From positions 52,891,001 to 52,955,000 of the forward strand of contig OX419758.1 in the NCBI GenBank assembly GCA_948567375.1: a stretch of DNA of 64,000 nt, read 5' to 3'. The notes below the pieces were generated by a model. The model ran no database searches, was not told where the DNA came from, and was given only the letters and a program-made list of their open reading frames with translations. The stretch's first letter is position 1, and each line of letters starts with the position of its first letter. Position numbers and translations under genes: made by a program. This stretch comes from Lunularia cruciata. Its lineage: Eukaryota; Streptophyta; Marchantiopsida; Lunulariales; Lunulariaceae. Of the stretch, positions 1 to 12,343 are shown in pieces.

Positions 1-251
1 TAGTCTCTAAGGTTTTAAGGACCTTTTTTAAGGATTGAGTAATGTGGTTAAGAAATAGCATGATAAAGAGGTTGCTTGGCCAGTAAATGAATTTCTAAAT
101 TTGTTAGGAAGAAGGCATGTACCATCTCAAGCATAAATCTATAGGTCTTTGGGTCGTCTCATTCATTCTATGTAGTTCTTGGTTCATCTTTTCTCTTCTA
201 CTTTCGTTCCTTGTTCTCTCAAATTCTGGTTCTCTATATTGGTATCAGAGT
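1..251 (+). mobile_element. LTR 3' end with primer-binding site of an LTR retrotransposon
   Basis: The segment ends in a pyrimidine-rich stretch followed at 240-250 by TGGTATCAGAG. This is the standard primer-binding site complementary to initiator tRNA-Met, used by many plant Copia and Gypsy elements. The sequence to its left is therefore read as the 3' part of a 5' LTR in plus orientation. The LTR start lies outside the window. No gag or pol follows to the right, so the rest of the element is lost or decayed. Confidence 0.6.
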
Positions 252-802
252 AGACACAGGAGGGATAACCACTACCAGATCTTTAAGATTTTTGCATCTC
301 ATGATATCTAATTACCCCTTCTTTTAGTGTCAATTTTTGTCATTTTTAGATCCTACCTTTATATCACATGAACATTCAGTGGAAAACCTAAGACTTTTTA
401 TGATCATTTATGATCTAAGATGGACATGAGCCACTTACATTTCAAGTTAGACATTGATTGTTTTATTTATTTCTCTAATGTATTTGATAACAAAGGTAGA
501 TATCATGATTCGGACAATGTATTATTAAATTGAATATCTGAGCCGCGTATGGAAAGCAACTACAAAAAGAGCAACATCTAGAAACAATATAAATCATTAT
601 TATTTTCTCCAATACCAAGTAAATATTTGCAAATTATTAACTATGTAAATTATGTTGGAACTCCGTTGATCTTCTACTTTTGCACTTTTGAAACATTCTG
701 CACATAGTTGGACAAATAGAAGGACCCATGGAAACAGGTCTCCCCAGCAGTCTCACCAACTTTTCTCATGTTATTTACATCTCAATCATTTACTAGGAAA
801 AT
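252..802. other. intergenic stretch, nothing recognised
   Basis: This is AT-rich sequence after the primer site. I see no convincing ORF, domain or RNA gene. Short ORFs here have no family features. Confidence 0.5.
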
Positions 803-1070
803 GTTTTTTAAGCACTGTACATGAAAACAAACTTGCATTTTTGTCTTCTAATAGAACCTGGCAAGGTACATTTCAAATTCGATAACAAAAATGGAAAAAT
901 ACGAGGGACCATGACTAAATATGACCATGTCCATCCATGTCAGATGCCACATAATATGACCATGTTCCCTTGCATATTTCCATTTTTGTTATCGAATTTG
1001 AAACTTACCTTGCCGGATTCTATTGGGACACAAAAGTGCAAGTTTGCTATCATGGACAGTACTTAAAAAC
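803..1070. repeat. foldback element (long imperfect inverted repeat)
   Basis: The left arm (803 to about 923) and right arm (about 946 to 1070) are reverse complements with scattered mismatches. Matching landmarks are TTTTTTAAGCACTGTACATG on the left against the complement of CATGGACAGTACTTAAAAA on the right, and a shared TTCAAATTCGATAACAAAAA block. The arms are over 100 bp with a short centre, so the DNA or RNA would form a long hairpin. No ORF of note. It looks like a MITE or foldback element. I did not find an unambiguous target duplication. Confidence 0.8.
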
Positions 1071-1216
1071 CGACATGGACGAGGTTATCACAAACTGGTT
1101 GTGCCATCCGACATGGACGTAAATGGCGATAATGGATGATGTTGATGGAGGTCTTTTGTGACATCCGACATGGATGGTAATTGTGACAAAATATCACCAT
1201 TTCCATCCATGTTGGA
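1070..1216. repeat. cluster of a CCGACATGGA motif next to the foldback
   Basis: CCGACATGGA occurs at 1070, 1108 and 1165. An inverted form (TCCATGTTGGA) lies near 1206 and another (TCCATGTCAGA) inside the foldback centre near 934. The spacing is irregular (38 and 57 bp). It may be decayed tandem sequence of the same foldback element rather than a regulatory array. Confidence 0.5.
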
Positions 1217-1629
1217 TGCGATAACTACTTTGTGATAAATCCACTGGTTTTATAGCGTCTTCTATCTGGACATCATAAATGATTGAATACTAGTGATGTA
1301 CAAGCTATGCGCCGAAATTGTCTCGACCTGTGCTTGCATTAATTACGTGTAGAAGTACCCTACCATGCACCGTTTAGGGTTTAGACGCCTGCATCAAGTT
1401 GACATTCTGACCAATTTGGTGATGGGTGCTTTGGAGTAACAACAGAGAATATGTCTCGCATCATCGAGTTGACACAATTGCAAGTATCAGATTGGTAGGA
1501 GTTTACTTCAGAAGGTTACAAAGCGGCAAATTATACAGCCAGATTCAGAAGAGCTCTGTTCCACCTCCCACTCACTTGGAACTTAGATCTCTCCGCAGTC
1601 ACTTTACAGCACTACCGACTCCTCGCATT

Positions 1630-2214
1630 TCATTCTACAATCTCATTGTTGCCGCAGCACGTCGGGTTAGTGCTACGGATAGTGCTACCGTCGGGGTGTT
1701 CTGGTCTTGGAGGAAAAGTAAACTGGTCTTGAAGAAAATTGCACATGTCTTTGAGACATGCTTTGATCGCAAGATCTCTGATGTTCATCCACCACGCTTG
1801 TTTAAGCATCGATTTACAACTACAGTCATTTAGGTATTTGCATGTGCAATAACATCTATTTGTCGCCTCGCATAGTTTACAATAACTTCCGCAATTAGCT
1901 TTCAGATTGTACGCTTCCGTCGAATTCACGTCGGTGAACCCCCGACCAGAACAGCTACCCGGGAACAAACTCGACCGGGAGATATGGATTCCCGAACTCG
2001 TGGAAACGAGAGCTCCCTGGTAACATACTTTATTGGCTGGAACTTTTTGCCTCTGTTGCCTTCTCCCACATCTTACGTACTCGCTGCCACACTCATCCGG
2101 TTCGCACCGTAAGCTCATGTGTGGTATGCATAGAGGAGATGTTGTCCCTGCAGATTTCAGATATTCATCAAACGTCATCCTCGGGGTGTTTGCATCGTTA
2201 CATGAAGACTTCAT
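1630..2214 (-). CDS. unidentified cysteine-rich protein (194 aa frame) or exon
   Basis: An uninterrupted minus-strand frame opens with a true ATG at 2214, with an in-frame TAG six bases upstream. It encodes 194 residues, 19 of them cysteine. Close pairs such as CGSYCKLC and CYCTC are concentrated around residues 95-130, which suggests a disulfide-rich or metal-binding fold. I see no signal peptide at this ATG. The surrounding DNA is clearly more GC-rich and CpG-containing than the transposon-filled remainder, as expected for a host gene. The bases before the ATG end in TTAG, so this could also be an internal exon of the minus-strand gene to its right. I do not recognise the family. The plus-strand frame at 1426-1833 is its antisense shadow. 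Confidence 0.5.
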   Translation of the reverse strand: MKSSCNDANTPRMTFDEYLKSAGTTSPLCIPHMSLRCEPDECGSEYVRCGRRQQRQKVPANKVCYQGALVSTSSGIHISRSSLFPGSCSGRGFTDVNSTEAYNLKANCGSYCKLCEATNRCYCTCKYLNDCSCKSMLKQAWWMNIRDLAIKACLKDMCNFLQDQFTFPPRPEHPDGSTIRSTNPTCCGNNEIVE

Positions 2215-2382
2215 GATCTAACACATCACCATAAATACCGGAGCAGGCTATAAGCCTGCACTATAACCATTTGCTAGGGAAAGTAGTGGATAATGAAATC
2301 GAAAGCTTTCCCTTCGTGTAGAAAGAAGCTCACTGGCGGACAGATCATAAGGCAATGGTACTTCAGATCGAACTCACCAGAA

Positions 2383-2761
2383 CTGGATATGTGGGTCAAC
2401 ATCAAAATGGCAATTGTGAGAAGACCAGTAGCAATACAAACTCCAAGAACGGAAAATGCCATCGTCACCGCCAAGATACTGAGAAAAACCGATTCCAACC
2501 GTCAGCACAACTCCCGAGAGCTTCTGTGACTTTGTAGTCCGGATTAATCGAACGTCGACTTCGATATGAACCCACTTCAAGGATGTGAATCTGTCTTCGA
2601 TCGGGTGTCGAAAATCTTAACTGTTCAGGTTGCAACTCGAGCTCGAATTCTGTTCGTAATCTGCTGTTATCGGCTCTGAAATTAGATATCTGAAAGCTTA
2701 TTATATATGTTTTGGTACATGATGCGATTGAGATGTTTATAAGGTGGTGATCGGGGCTCAT
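2383..2761 (-). CDS. possible membrane-segment exon(s), unidentified
   Basis: Two overlapping minus-strand frames look coding. The frame read from about 2498 to 2383 contains a hydrophobic stretch of about 30 residues (VFLSILAVTMAFSVLG and on), typical of a transmembrane helix. It ends at a good splice donor, CTG|GTGAGT. The frame from 2761 to 2465 gives a charged, soluble segment. The two are offset by one base. That means an intron boundary or a frameshift here, so this may be a pseudogene. Product unknown. It may belong to one multi-exon gene with the frames at 2935-3621. Confidence 0.35.
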
Positions 2762-2934
2762 CCCCTGGCCTTTGTTAAGATCTTTATTTCTAGTGAAGGA
2801 ATCATTCTATCAGAGACCAAAGTGTCACACGGTTGCAGCTTGAAAGATTGAAATGTCAAAGCTACGTGTTGTCTTCTTCCAATTGTTGATACCATTTTCC
2901 ACTTTCGGGAGTCTGCTCTGATAGTTTGTGGAGC

Positions 2935-3621
2935 CTAGCCATAGAGCATGAAATGTCTCCATGCCCAAACGAAAATAAAAGTGATAACTGTATCTACGAT
3001 TCGCTCATGTGCTTGCTTTTCACCGTTGACGGTCTCTTGTAAGTGCGTCACGTCTTTCTGGAATATGTTTCTTCTTGAAGAATATATAGGCTCAGATTCT
3101 AATTCTTCGAAAAAGCCGGGAAAGGTGGAAACAAATATATCCCAGTCGACGAAACTCACCACATTTCTGTTTTCAGGTATTACCAATGGTGTTGACTGAG
3201 TAAACAGGATGTAGAACCACCGTAGGCGTATCTGTCAATCGCATCAAGTACCGCAATCCCCACCCTGCCTACCAAGACAGACTCCCAATTCCAGGTAAAC
3301 CTATGATTGCACTGGCCAGTGGAGCGCAATACGAGATCAAAATATTCTGCTGTAACAAACATTACTTAGTTCGCTAGCTAAGGAAATCTGAGTTTCTTTC
3401 TAGCTGACCTTGACTTTTGCTTGCCCATATGACAAGGTTTTACCTTTGAATGTACTTCGAGGACACCAGACCAACAAAACTTTTGCCTTGCTGTGCAATA
3501 TCCTGTGCTCATGATCAAGGAACAGATTAAAATTACCAATGCTGGAAATCGACAATTTGACCAATTTGCTATCCCCGAATTCAATGAACGATCCGACGTA
3601 AATATGCAAGTCAACTCTCAA
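2935..3621 (-). CDS. exons of an unidentified minus-strand gene with a GT-AG intron
   Basis: A minus-strand frame from 3621 runs to a donor AAAG|GTAAAA (last exon base 3444). A 94-bp intron (3350-3443) ends in TTTGTTACAG. The next exon from 3349 stays in frame (phase 1 on both sides) and continues to about 3190. A further frame at 3170-2935 is preceded by a possible acceptor (GAAAACAG) and ends in a hydrophobic segment before a stop. The first exon is rich in beta-strand-like patterns. No motif lets me name the family. GC content and codon pattern fit a host gene. Start codon, promoter and complete exon chain are not resolved, and decay is possible. Confidence 0.45.
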
Positions 3622-4224
3622 CAGTATGAATCTTATGTCTCAAATACTAGTGAGAAGGTTTACCGCCATGGATTTTGGGGTGTGGGGTCCGGACTGACTT
3701 TCTTAATTCGGTCATTCACACGTCAAGTTGGACTTACTTCGTAGCCAGCCTCCTGGACCAGGCTTCCACGTCGGATGTTAACTTCCAGGCTGCTAGTCTA
3801 ATTTCATTTCGTCTGAATTTTGGAGCGCTCTATGCAAAACAAAGAGGAGAAATCAGCTGCTGAACGAGAACGTTGCGATTGGACAGCAGTGACCCTGAAC
3901 TTCAAGAGAATTTTAAGGAGGATCTGCATACCCAAGTCGATATCCATGCCCGTCTCAAAACCTACCCTTCTTGTCGCCCTTCGTCTTCAAATGGAGACAT
4001 TCAACACTTTTTAGTCCTCGACTGGTCAGGGTACTAGGTGAACTCGAGCTCAACGTTGTTCAGGACAGGGTCAACGCGTACGTGAAGTTTCAGGTTCAGA
4101 GGCGTGAGAATCTGGTGAGTCTCCAACTCCAGAAGAGGCCGGCTACCCCACGATTCAGTCTAGAACTAAACGAACTATTATAGGTCAACTCCAATTCCAC
4201 TTCCGCAACTACGACCCATACAAC
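3622..4224. other. GC-richer flank of the putative gene, no product assigned
   Basis: Short frames exist on the plus strand (3820-4014, 3971-4183) but show no recognisable domain. The region may hold the 5' end or promoter of the minus-strand gene. Nothing more can be supported. Confidence 0.3.
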
Positions 4225-4477
4225 GTTCGTATGCTCTCCACTGTCACATTGGACTTTCTACACTGTCGTCTCAACGTGGAAGGTTTGGACTTACACCAAC
4301 TGAGATACCGTTCGCATGCTCTCCACTGTCACAATGGACTTTCTACACTGTCATCTCAACGTGGAAACTTTGGACTTTAAACCAATTGAGATACCGTTCG
4401 CATGCTCTCCACTGTCACAGTGGACTTTCTACATTAGCATCTCAACATAGAAATTCAGGACGTACACCAATTGAGCT
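4225..4477. repeat. three tandem units of about 85 bp
   Basis: Units begin GTTCG(T/C)ATGCTCTCCACTG at 4225, 4310 and 4396. Each contains GTGGACTTTCTACA-like and CATCTCAACGTGGAAA-like blocks. The third unit is the most diverged. The array sits at the edge between the GC-richer island and AT-rich spacer. Confidence 0.85.
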
Positions 4478-6743
4478 GCATTGAAACAATTAATTCAACT
4501 CCAATTATCATCAGAGGAGGGGTGGATGTATCGGGTTATTATGATCATGGAGCTATTTATTTTAGAGTTTAATAAATAAAGAAAAATAATTATTAATAAT
4601 ATAATTTTATTTGATCAAAGTAAGGTATTTAATATAAACAGATATTAGAGTTATATATTAAAGTATAATTTTTTATAGTTAAGATTTTAGATATCTAAAA
4701 GTTAAAAATAAATAGTTTTTATTTATAATTTAAACTATTATATAATATAATTTAAAAAAATTGATAAATAAACTAGTAATAATACAGTTAGATGACGCTA
4801 TATCTATATATCTTAAATAAAAATTTATTTTAATTTCAATAAATAAATATATTATGTTTTAAATGTAATAAAAAGTAATCTAGAATAAATTAAATGTAAT
4901 AAAAAGTAATCAAGAATATTTAATCAACATTTGTTACCAAAAATTTACTAAAATATACAAATAATTTACTATTCTACCATGACAAGAATGTAGAATGATA
5001 ATTGATCTGATTTGGGTATTCTACGACGTATTTAACAGTCAACAACGAAGTACTTTTAAAATCATTGGTAAATAAAAATTATTTTTAAAGTTATAAAAAA
5101 AAATTTAATTATTGGAATTGAGAATGCCCAACCCCGTGTGGATTCCAAATACATATTTATTTATTGTACTTTAAATTCCAAAATAGGTCTAAAAGTAACT
5201 ACATACCTCTTAGGATATAATATAAATTCAAAAATATATAATTCAAACACATTTTATCCATTCTTTACCCAATGAAAATGCAGAAATATCTAACAAATAT
5301 CACACCCAAGTTTGTACCTTTAATGCCACTCTCGCATGATGTTAAAATGACACTTAATGTGTATTATTAATGTTTTTAGATGTAATACATAAATCATCAT
5401 AAGACACCTTCTTTTTTATTTGCGTATGGAAAATCTCTTGTGTATTTGAGAAAACTAAGATAATAATATTCGAATTATATGAAGGATATCAAACTATTCA
5501 ATAATACACTACATATTTATCCTTTATATTTTAAAAATCTAAAGATGATCTATATTACATCCATCTTTTATTTGGACTAAAAAATTTGGACTATCTATAC
5601 TTATTTTCATTCAATAAAAGTCTACAATCTCAAATTGCACTTTACAACTTGTAAGGTTTTTGTCGGTTGAAATTATAATACTAAATGGCAATTTTACTTT
5701 TATCATAGTAGAAAGAAGTTGTTCACTCCGGTTGTGTTTTTGTTGCCAATGAGATTCCTCGATTCTAATCCTAATTTTCTCCTTGTTTTAGGAGGAACTT
5801 CCAATTTAGTCTTCATAAATTAAGCAAAAGACCTATATGAGAATCAAAGATTCATATTTGAATCTTTTTATAGTTTATAATGATAATTCAAAATCTCATA
5901 TTACTATTTCTGGAGGATATATACATATATATATATAAATGGAGGAAGACAATTTAAAACTCTGGAAAAACCCAAACTAAATATGTAAACAAGAAAAGCG
6001 TAATGCAAGATGAACATCTTAAACTATGTTCATTACTGTAAATATTAAACAAAATAATATGTGAATTTCAGAAAATTAGATCTAAATTATTTTGATTAAT
6101 GAATATATCTATACATAGAAAATAAAAAAAAATTTCTTTTAAGAGAAAAGCTATTGCAAATTTTGATAGATGATAAGTACACAACTTATTCAAGTATTTA
6201 ATAAGCTTAGACAAATCAAAGATTTACAAAATGTTGATTCAGTTAAAATGATATTATTTCTTTTCACTCCTACCCTATAACACATTTTCTACTAAGATTT
6301 CAATGCCAAAAATATTCCAAGAAGGAAGACTAACCATTCCTTTCCTATAATAATGATTTGTGCTAAGAAGCTTGTGATAATAGTCAATAAGGATATAAGA
6401 AAAAATTTCTAACTCAGTGGATATTTTGTATGTCTCTATTAAACTATGGTGTTTGCAAACTTAAATATAGGTATTATAAAGTGAAACTTTCTTCATAAAT
6501 GTAAGTACATAGGCTATGATTATCAAAGAACTAAGATATGGCTACCAAGGAAAAGTAAAAAAATTTCTTTCGTCTCTTGTATTAAATAATCCCACACACA
6601 ATGCATCTCAGAGGGGTGATTATTTATCCATCCTCTTGGATAGCCACAAGTGGAGTAGCACATCAAAGCATAGGGGAAGGGGTGTGCAGGAATGCTACAT
6701 CTTTGTTCTTCTAATCTTGGAGTTATGGAGTTGCGGATGTGGC

Positions 6744-6745
<2 letters not shown>
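4478..6745. other. AT-rich spacer without recognisable genes
   Basis: Strongly AT-rich sequence with homopolymer runs and a short ATATAT stretch near 5930. I see no domain, RNA gene or element terminus. The frame at 6516-6860 is only long because it runs through the TA microsatellite. Confidence 0.6.

Positions 6746-6802
<57 letters not shown>
6746..6802. repeat. (TA)n microsatellite
   Basis: An uninterrupted run of about 28 TA dinucleotides. In two frames it encodes an artificial Tyr-Ile repeat. Confidence 0.98.
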
Positions 6803-6805
<3 letters not shown>

Positions 6806-9800
6806 TATTTTTTTTATTTTTTTTTGTCAAGGAGTACTCAAGAGCATAATAGATGTCTAAGGGTACCACTTTCAATTTCCTACTATGCAGCCTACTTTAA
6901 ACTACATGTGTCCATTACTCTACAGAGAACACTGGCTGGTGCAATCCATAAGATGATGATGCTTTGATGGTCCATTAGTATATAGACCATACAAATATCT
7001 TAGGTGTTACAGAACAAATTTCTCATATTGCTACTATTGGATCTTAACTCTATTTTCCCCCTTGTGAATTATCATTATATGGGCCTTTACACCCTTCTTA
7101 TTATCTTACGCAATCACCTTTTTTGTCTTATAGAAATTCCAAGTTCTTTTATGCCTATACCTACCTTGATTATAATGAATAAATTATGCAAAGTAAATTT
7201 ATCCCAACTCTTTTAATATCTTTGATGGATATATGTCTAGATCTAACTAGATTCCAATTATAAGGGATAAGGATAGTATACATTTTTTATGGTTGCAAAG
7301 TTGGAACTATTAATGTTCTTAATGGAATTAATTCATTTTCTTGCAATAACAACTTAGCTTATTCTACATATATCTATGCACATATGAAATTCTAAAAAGG
7401 CTAAATTGAAGTTGTCCCTAATAAGTTAGTTTTTATTACTATATCTTCCTTTTTTTCTTGTGCTCTCAATGTATATTCCTTTTTTGCATAATAACCTTCT
7501 TCTTTCAAAACATATTTGGCTAATTCATATGTGGTCTTTGTATATAGATAACTTCCTTTCCAACTTATCTCCTCTTCATATATTCTTAATTTTTTTTCAC
7601 AATTACTTTCTTCTTCTACTCCATATCAAAATAAATATATGCATTACCAAACATATAGATTCCAGTGCACCAGAGTTTAAGCTCTACATTATGTTACTTT
7701 AGACACACTCTTTATTAGCTTGTTCACTCTCCATAAACTCCCTTCCTATATAATTCATTTCTTATTCAAAGTTAGCTACAATGTTCAAAATATCTTCAAT
7801 TTCCTTCATCATTTGATGATGCAAGTAGTTCATAGACTTCACTATTGTAAGGGATTTCTTGATCCATACCATCACCATATGTTTTACTTGATGAGATCTT
7901 AAATGACTCAACTATATTTAATATCATTGAGCATAACCTTGCCGATTGCATAGAAAAATCTGCTTTGCACATCATGAATTAGATTTGTGGATAGAATGAA
8001 TGAGAAGTGAACATGTATAACTTCCTATATATATATATATATTCTATTTTGAGTTATCTTGTCTTCAAAAGAATGCTATAGAATACTTAAAGAGGCATGT
8101 GTTGCATCTTTTTGTCTAACATATTCTCTTTTTAGTCCAGATCCATCAGGTTTATGAGGGTTTTTTTAAGAACTTGGAGATATCAAAAGCTAAAAGCAAA
8201 AATTAAAAAACAAGTGAAGGACATATACTTCTTTAAAAGTATTTGCAAGTAGGTATATAGCTTGGAATCATAATAAATGTCTAGATGTAAAAGTTTAGAA
8301 TAAATTAGATCAAGAATTATACTTGATTATAAAAGTGATATCAAATGTATTGCATTTTTAAAATTTCACTTCTAAAGTATACTCAAGCTTAGGAACAACT
8401 CTAAGGACTAGGAGTAAATATGATTAGGTGCATACAAGGCAACAAAGAGCTTTAGAATTATGTATGTAGGATCACTTGTTGAGTATGCAAGGTGTAAGCA
8501 AAGTAAAGTGTGACTTTGGAATCACACCTTGATTTTAAAATATCCTCCATTTTCCAAATTCTAAGATTAAGAATAGATAAACCACATTGTAATCTGAGTA
8601 TTGAGTGTAGTTCAGCCACATGAATCTTCTTGCAATTAATAGTCTCTATATGAGTATTGGAAAAAGTGGAGACATTAAATACTACTACTACTATACCAAC
8701 TTGCACTTCCTTAACTTTGATTTGCTTCAATTAGTTATTTGCTTCATTTGCATAACTCATGTCATCTAGAAACTATCTTGGTAAAGGTTGATTTTCATTG
8801 CCTTCATTATTGTTGTCACTATTGTAGGATCTCTTTGGCAAATTAGCTACCTCTTAGGCCTCTTTGCCTTCCTTGATGACATTTCTTTAAGTAATGGTTT
8901 GTATTGAGATAAGAAATTAATCTAATTCAATGTCACATCATAAAACCTTCTTTGATTATGCTCTTTGATCTATTTCTTGATATATCTTTGCATGCATTGT
9001 TTATAGTCTTGGCTTGGTTATAGTCTAACTCTATTCTCTTCTTCTACCTTTGTAGAAATCCCTTAAAAGCACTATAATCTTAACTTTATTGCTTTATATA
9101 GCAATCAAAAGAAAAATCTTGAACTAACCGGTTGTAAAATTAGATGTATCAATATTGCAACAAAACATGAACACATATAATTTGTAGCACAAACACTCAT
9201 TTGAAAATATCTATGGTCAATTTTTATCATTAGATTAGCTTTTGATCATAAAGCTATGTCCCTTGCATTTTTAGAGCTATTAGAAACAACTTGGATCAGG
9301 GGTTTGGCTATGTTAAATTAGGAAAACCTATACATGGTACGGCCATGCTTTTGATTAACCAAGTGTGTCTTCTTATCTACTTTCAATTCTTTAGTAGTAT
9401 TGGTTGATAAAGCCATCTATTAAACATACATAGTTAAGGTCATTATCATGATGTTTAAGGTCCTATGAATTTTCTTAAGAGAAAAAGTTGAGTGATGGAA
9501 ATATGGGATTACAAGAGTAAGCAATGATATTCTTTTCTTCTTTAGAGCCAAAAATGAGATTATCACATCCATAGAAGGATAATTGATTATCTTAAGTAAT
9601 TTTTTATGTGTGCCTTCACATAACAAGCTATATAATCAAGACCTTCAATTGCTAAAAGGAAGGTCTAGAGCAATTTTTAACTGACCTCAAGTAACCTAAA
9701 CATATAATGAAGGTTATTGCAAGTAGGTCAAAGGAGATACTATGAATTTAAAACACCTTTCCAAATTTGAATTTATCCAAACTTGCAAGTTAGACTAGGT

Positions 9801-12343
9801 GAGGTTTATTATGGAGACTGTAGAATGGTATATATTAAAAATATTAAACTCTTAATTCATTCTTTTTGTGTTTTGGATGTCTATCTTGTATTTCAGGTTG
9901 TATCTTGTAATACATATATGCTTAGCTTGATCTTAAGCATATGCCTTGTATTTTAGCTTTAATCTCTTAACACATATACACTTAGCTTGATCTTAATAGC
10001 AATGGAAAGCTCTTCTAAAATACTTCACACAAGTTCAAGATTATAAGTTACTTGAGTATAGACTAAGGTAAGTGAGCTTGCACTTAATTGGCTCTTTGTA
10101 TCCCAAAACTTAGATTAGAGTCAAATAATCCAAAATGAGCTACATGAATATGTGGGGTCTTGGTGGAGCATAGATCTTAAAATTAAGCATATTTGATTCA
10201 TGGGGAAGCCTTGAAAATTTTATCAAACAAGATAAGCTTTATAAAAAATCCATGCATGAAAGGCATTTATACTTTGGTTATAGTATTCTTATTGAGATAT
10301 CCTTTGAAGAGATTAGAAGAGTGATCAAGTCTTAGGTACAAAATAATTAAATATACAATGATTGTTTCAATGTGATCTTAGAATATAAACTTAACATTAT
10401 GGATAGGAGGTGGATTTGGGATCAACATTAACTCTTAGAGCTATAGTTACATGCCAACTAAAACCATAATAAGGATATGTGAGACGGTAATTTTATATTT
10501 AGAACTATATCTAGACCTAATGTTACGCTAATAATATGGAGATTGGTGCACAAGTTATGGCAAATTTTGTATTTTATTACCACACAGGCTAACCTTGAAA
10601 TTTCTTGATACATCTTAAAATGTTTAAAATATGAATTATTGAACATGACAATCCATTTCAAACTAACCAATGGTCAAGTGGACAAGCATAAGATACACAA
10701 ATTACATTGTTAATAACATCAAATAACATTAAATATACATTCACTACTAGATTTTAAAAACTAAATTTTAATTATGAACTAATATATTAGTAAAATAATC
10801 AATAATTACTAGTAATTCATAATTATAGTAAGTAGTAATTATAGTAAATTAATTATAGTAAAATAATGGTTTTGTTATAGACAAAACCATTATTGAGTGA
10901 TATTCTTTAAATTGAGTCCCACTAAGGTGGTTGCTATGCACCAAACAAACAAAGATCTTGAACTTGGTGGAAAATTCAAGCCAAGTGGTAGCATGATCAA
11001 TGAGACCAACTTAAGAGAAAGGATTGATGTGAGATAAATGCTATGACGAAGGCATCCAAATTTTAAACTTAGAATCCAAATTAGTACTTGAAGCCTCTTA
11101 ATGATCCAAATTACTCCAAAATGAAATATCAAATATTTGAAGGGTAAAACTTGAGCTCTCTACCTTTGACTTGAAAATAATTGAAATCCTTTAAAAAAGT
11201 TCTCAAGCTCTATATTAGATTGTATTAAAGTTGGACCATGTAACCAAAACTTATATTATAATGGAACTTTTTTAAGGATTTTCTATTAGATTACATTGGA
11301 AGGGATACCTATTTTGTGCTTTGCATAATCAAATTGAGTTGGTATATATGAGATATTAAAATCCTATTGGCATGACCAAGTTAGATTACCTTTGGAAATG
11401 GAGGTAAATCAAGGTCAATATTGACTTAACCTTATATGATATTAAATTTTAATTAAGAGAAGGTTCTAAATTCATAGGAAATGTACTTGGAAGCTTCCAA
11501 AGGGAGCATGCGCTAGAAAAGACCCATTTGAAAGTCTATTTCTATTCCTTTCTCAAAGCAACTTAGTCAAAGTATGGATTTAACCAAGCTACCAAGTGAC
11601 TCATTATAGTGAACTTTTGTGAGTATATAAGTGGCTTCAAAAATGATAGGAATTCATTTCTTAGTGAGCTTGGATTATTAAGTGAGTGAGTAGAACTATG
11701 CTTTGTAAATACTAGCTATATTTGACAAGTAAAGAGTTAGATTTTCTACTTAAGAGTTCAATTATTACCATTGTTGACCTGCAAGAACCTCTAACTCTTG
11801 GTGCTCATTTGTTGAGTAAGGACCTCTTAAATTGACATTGGTGAAGTCTTTCCTTATAAGCAATTTTGGACAAGCTTTGAAAATGAGAAAGTGAATGAAA
11901 ATATAAAGAGTGATTAAGAGATTTACTTTTGAGTTGTTATCCTTAATGGTACTTGATATTGAATTTTTCTTCCTTTTAGCATATGATGCATATGCAAATT
12001 ATCATTAGAAGTATCCCTTGAGTGAGAAACAAGCATAGAATAATTTCTATCTGTAGTATTTGCTACAATACCTAATAATGAAAATTAAAAAATTTCACTC
12101 AACCAGCTCTTGATAAAAATTAGAGGAGATTGGATGTTCTAATCAAGAAGGAATAACATGAAGTAGATATAACCAATGAAAAATTAAAATAATTGAGTTT
12201 GGAAAGTAGAAAGCAAAGACAAACTAGTTACTTTAAAATTGGACACCAATCATAGATGAAATCAAGAGACTATGAAGAAAGGAAAGGTGTGCTCTTGACA
12301 AAACTTTGATGTAACTTTTATGCCTCAATTCTAAAAGAAGCTT
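6803..12343. other. AT-rich spacer, probably decayed transposon sequence
   Basis: No frame longer than about 90 codons and no clear pol motif could be read on either strand. A small repeat of CTTAGCTTGATCTTAA occurs near 9929 and 9979. The composition fits old, mutated repeats, but I cannot assign a family. Confidence 0.5.
10862..10894. repeat. short perfect hairpin
   Basis: AATAATGGTTTTG (10862-10874) is followed by a 7-base loop and its exact complement (10882-10894). It lies at the end of a run of TAGTAATTATAGTAA-like repeats. A 13-bp perfect stem is notable but has no known role here. Confidence 0.8.

Noticed and set aside
240-251. tRNA gene at the tRNA-like sequence
   Set aside because: Only the short primer-complementary segment is present. 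No cloverleaf arms follow.
1426-1833. 135-codon plus-strand frame
   Set aside because: Overlaps the cysteine-rich minus-strand frame, which has the better composition. No motif of its own.
1630-3621. Idea that the island encodes the gamete fusogen HAP2/GCS1 or another named membrane protein
   Set aside because: The cysteine-rich part lies downstream of the membrane-like segment and no specific family motif matched. A name would be guesswork.
6516-6967. Open frames encoding a long Tyr-Ile repeat
   Set aside because: They are the translation of the (TA)n microsatellite and flanking AT-rich DNA. No sequence outside the repeat looks coding.
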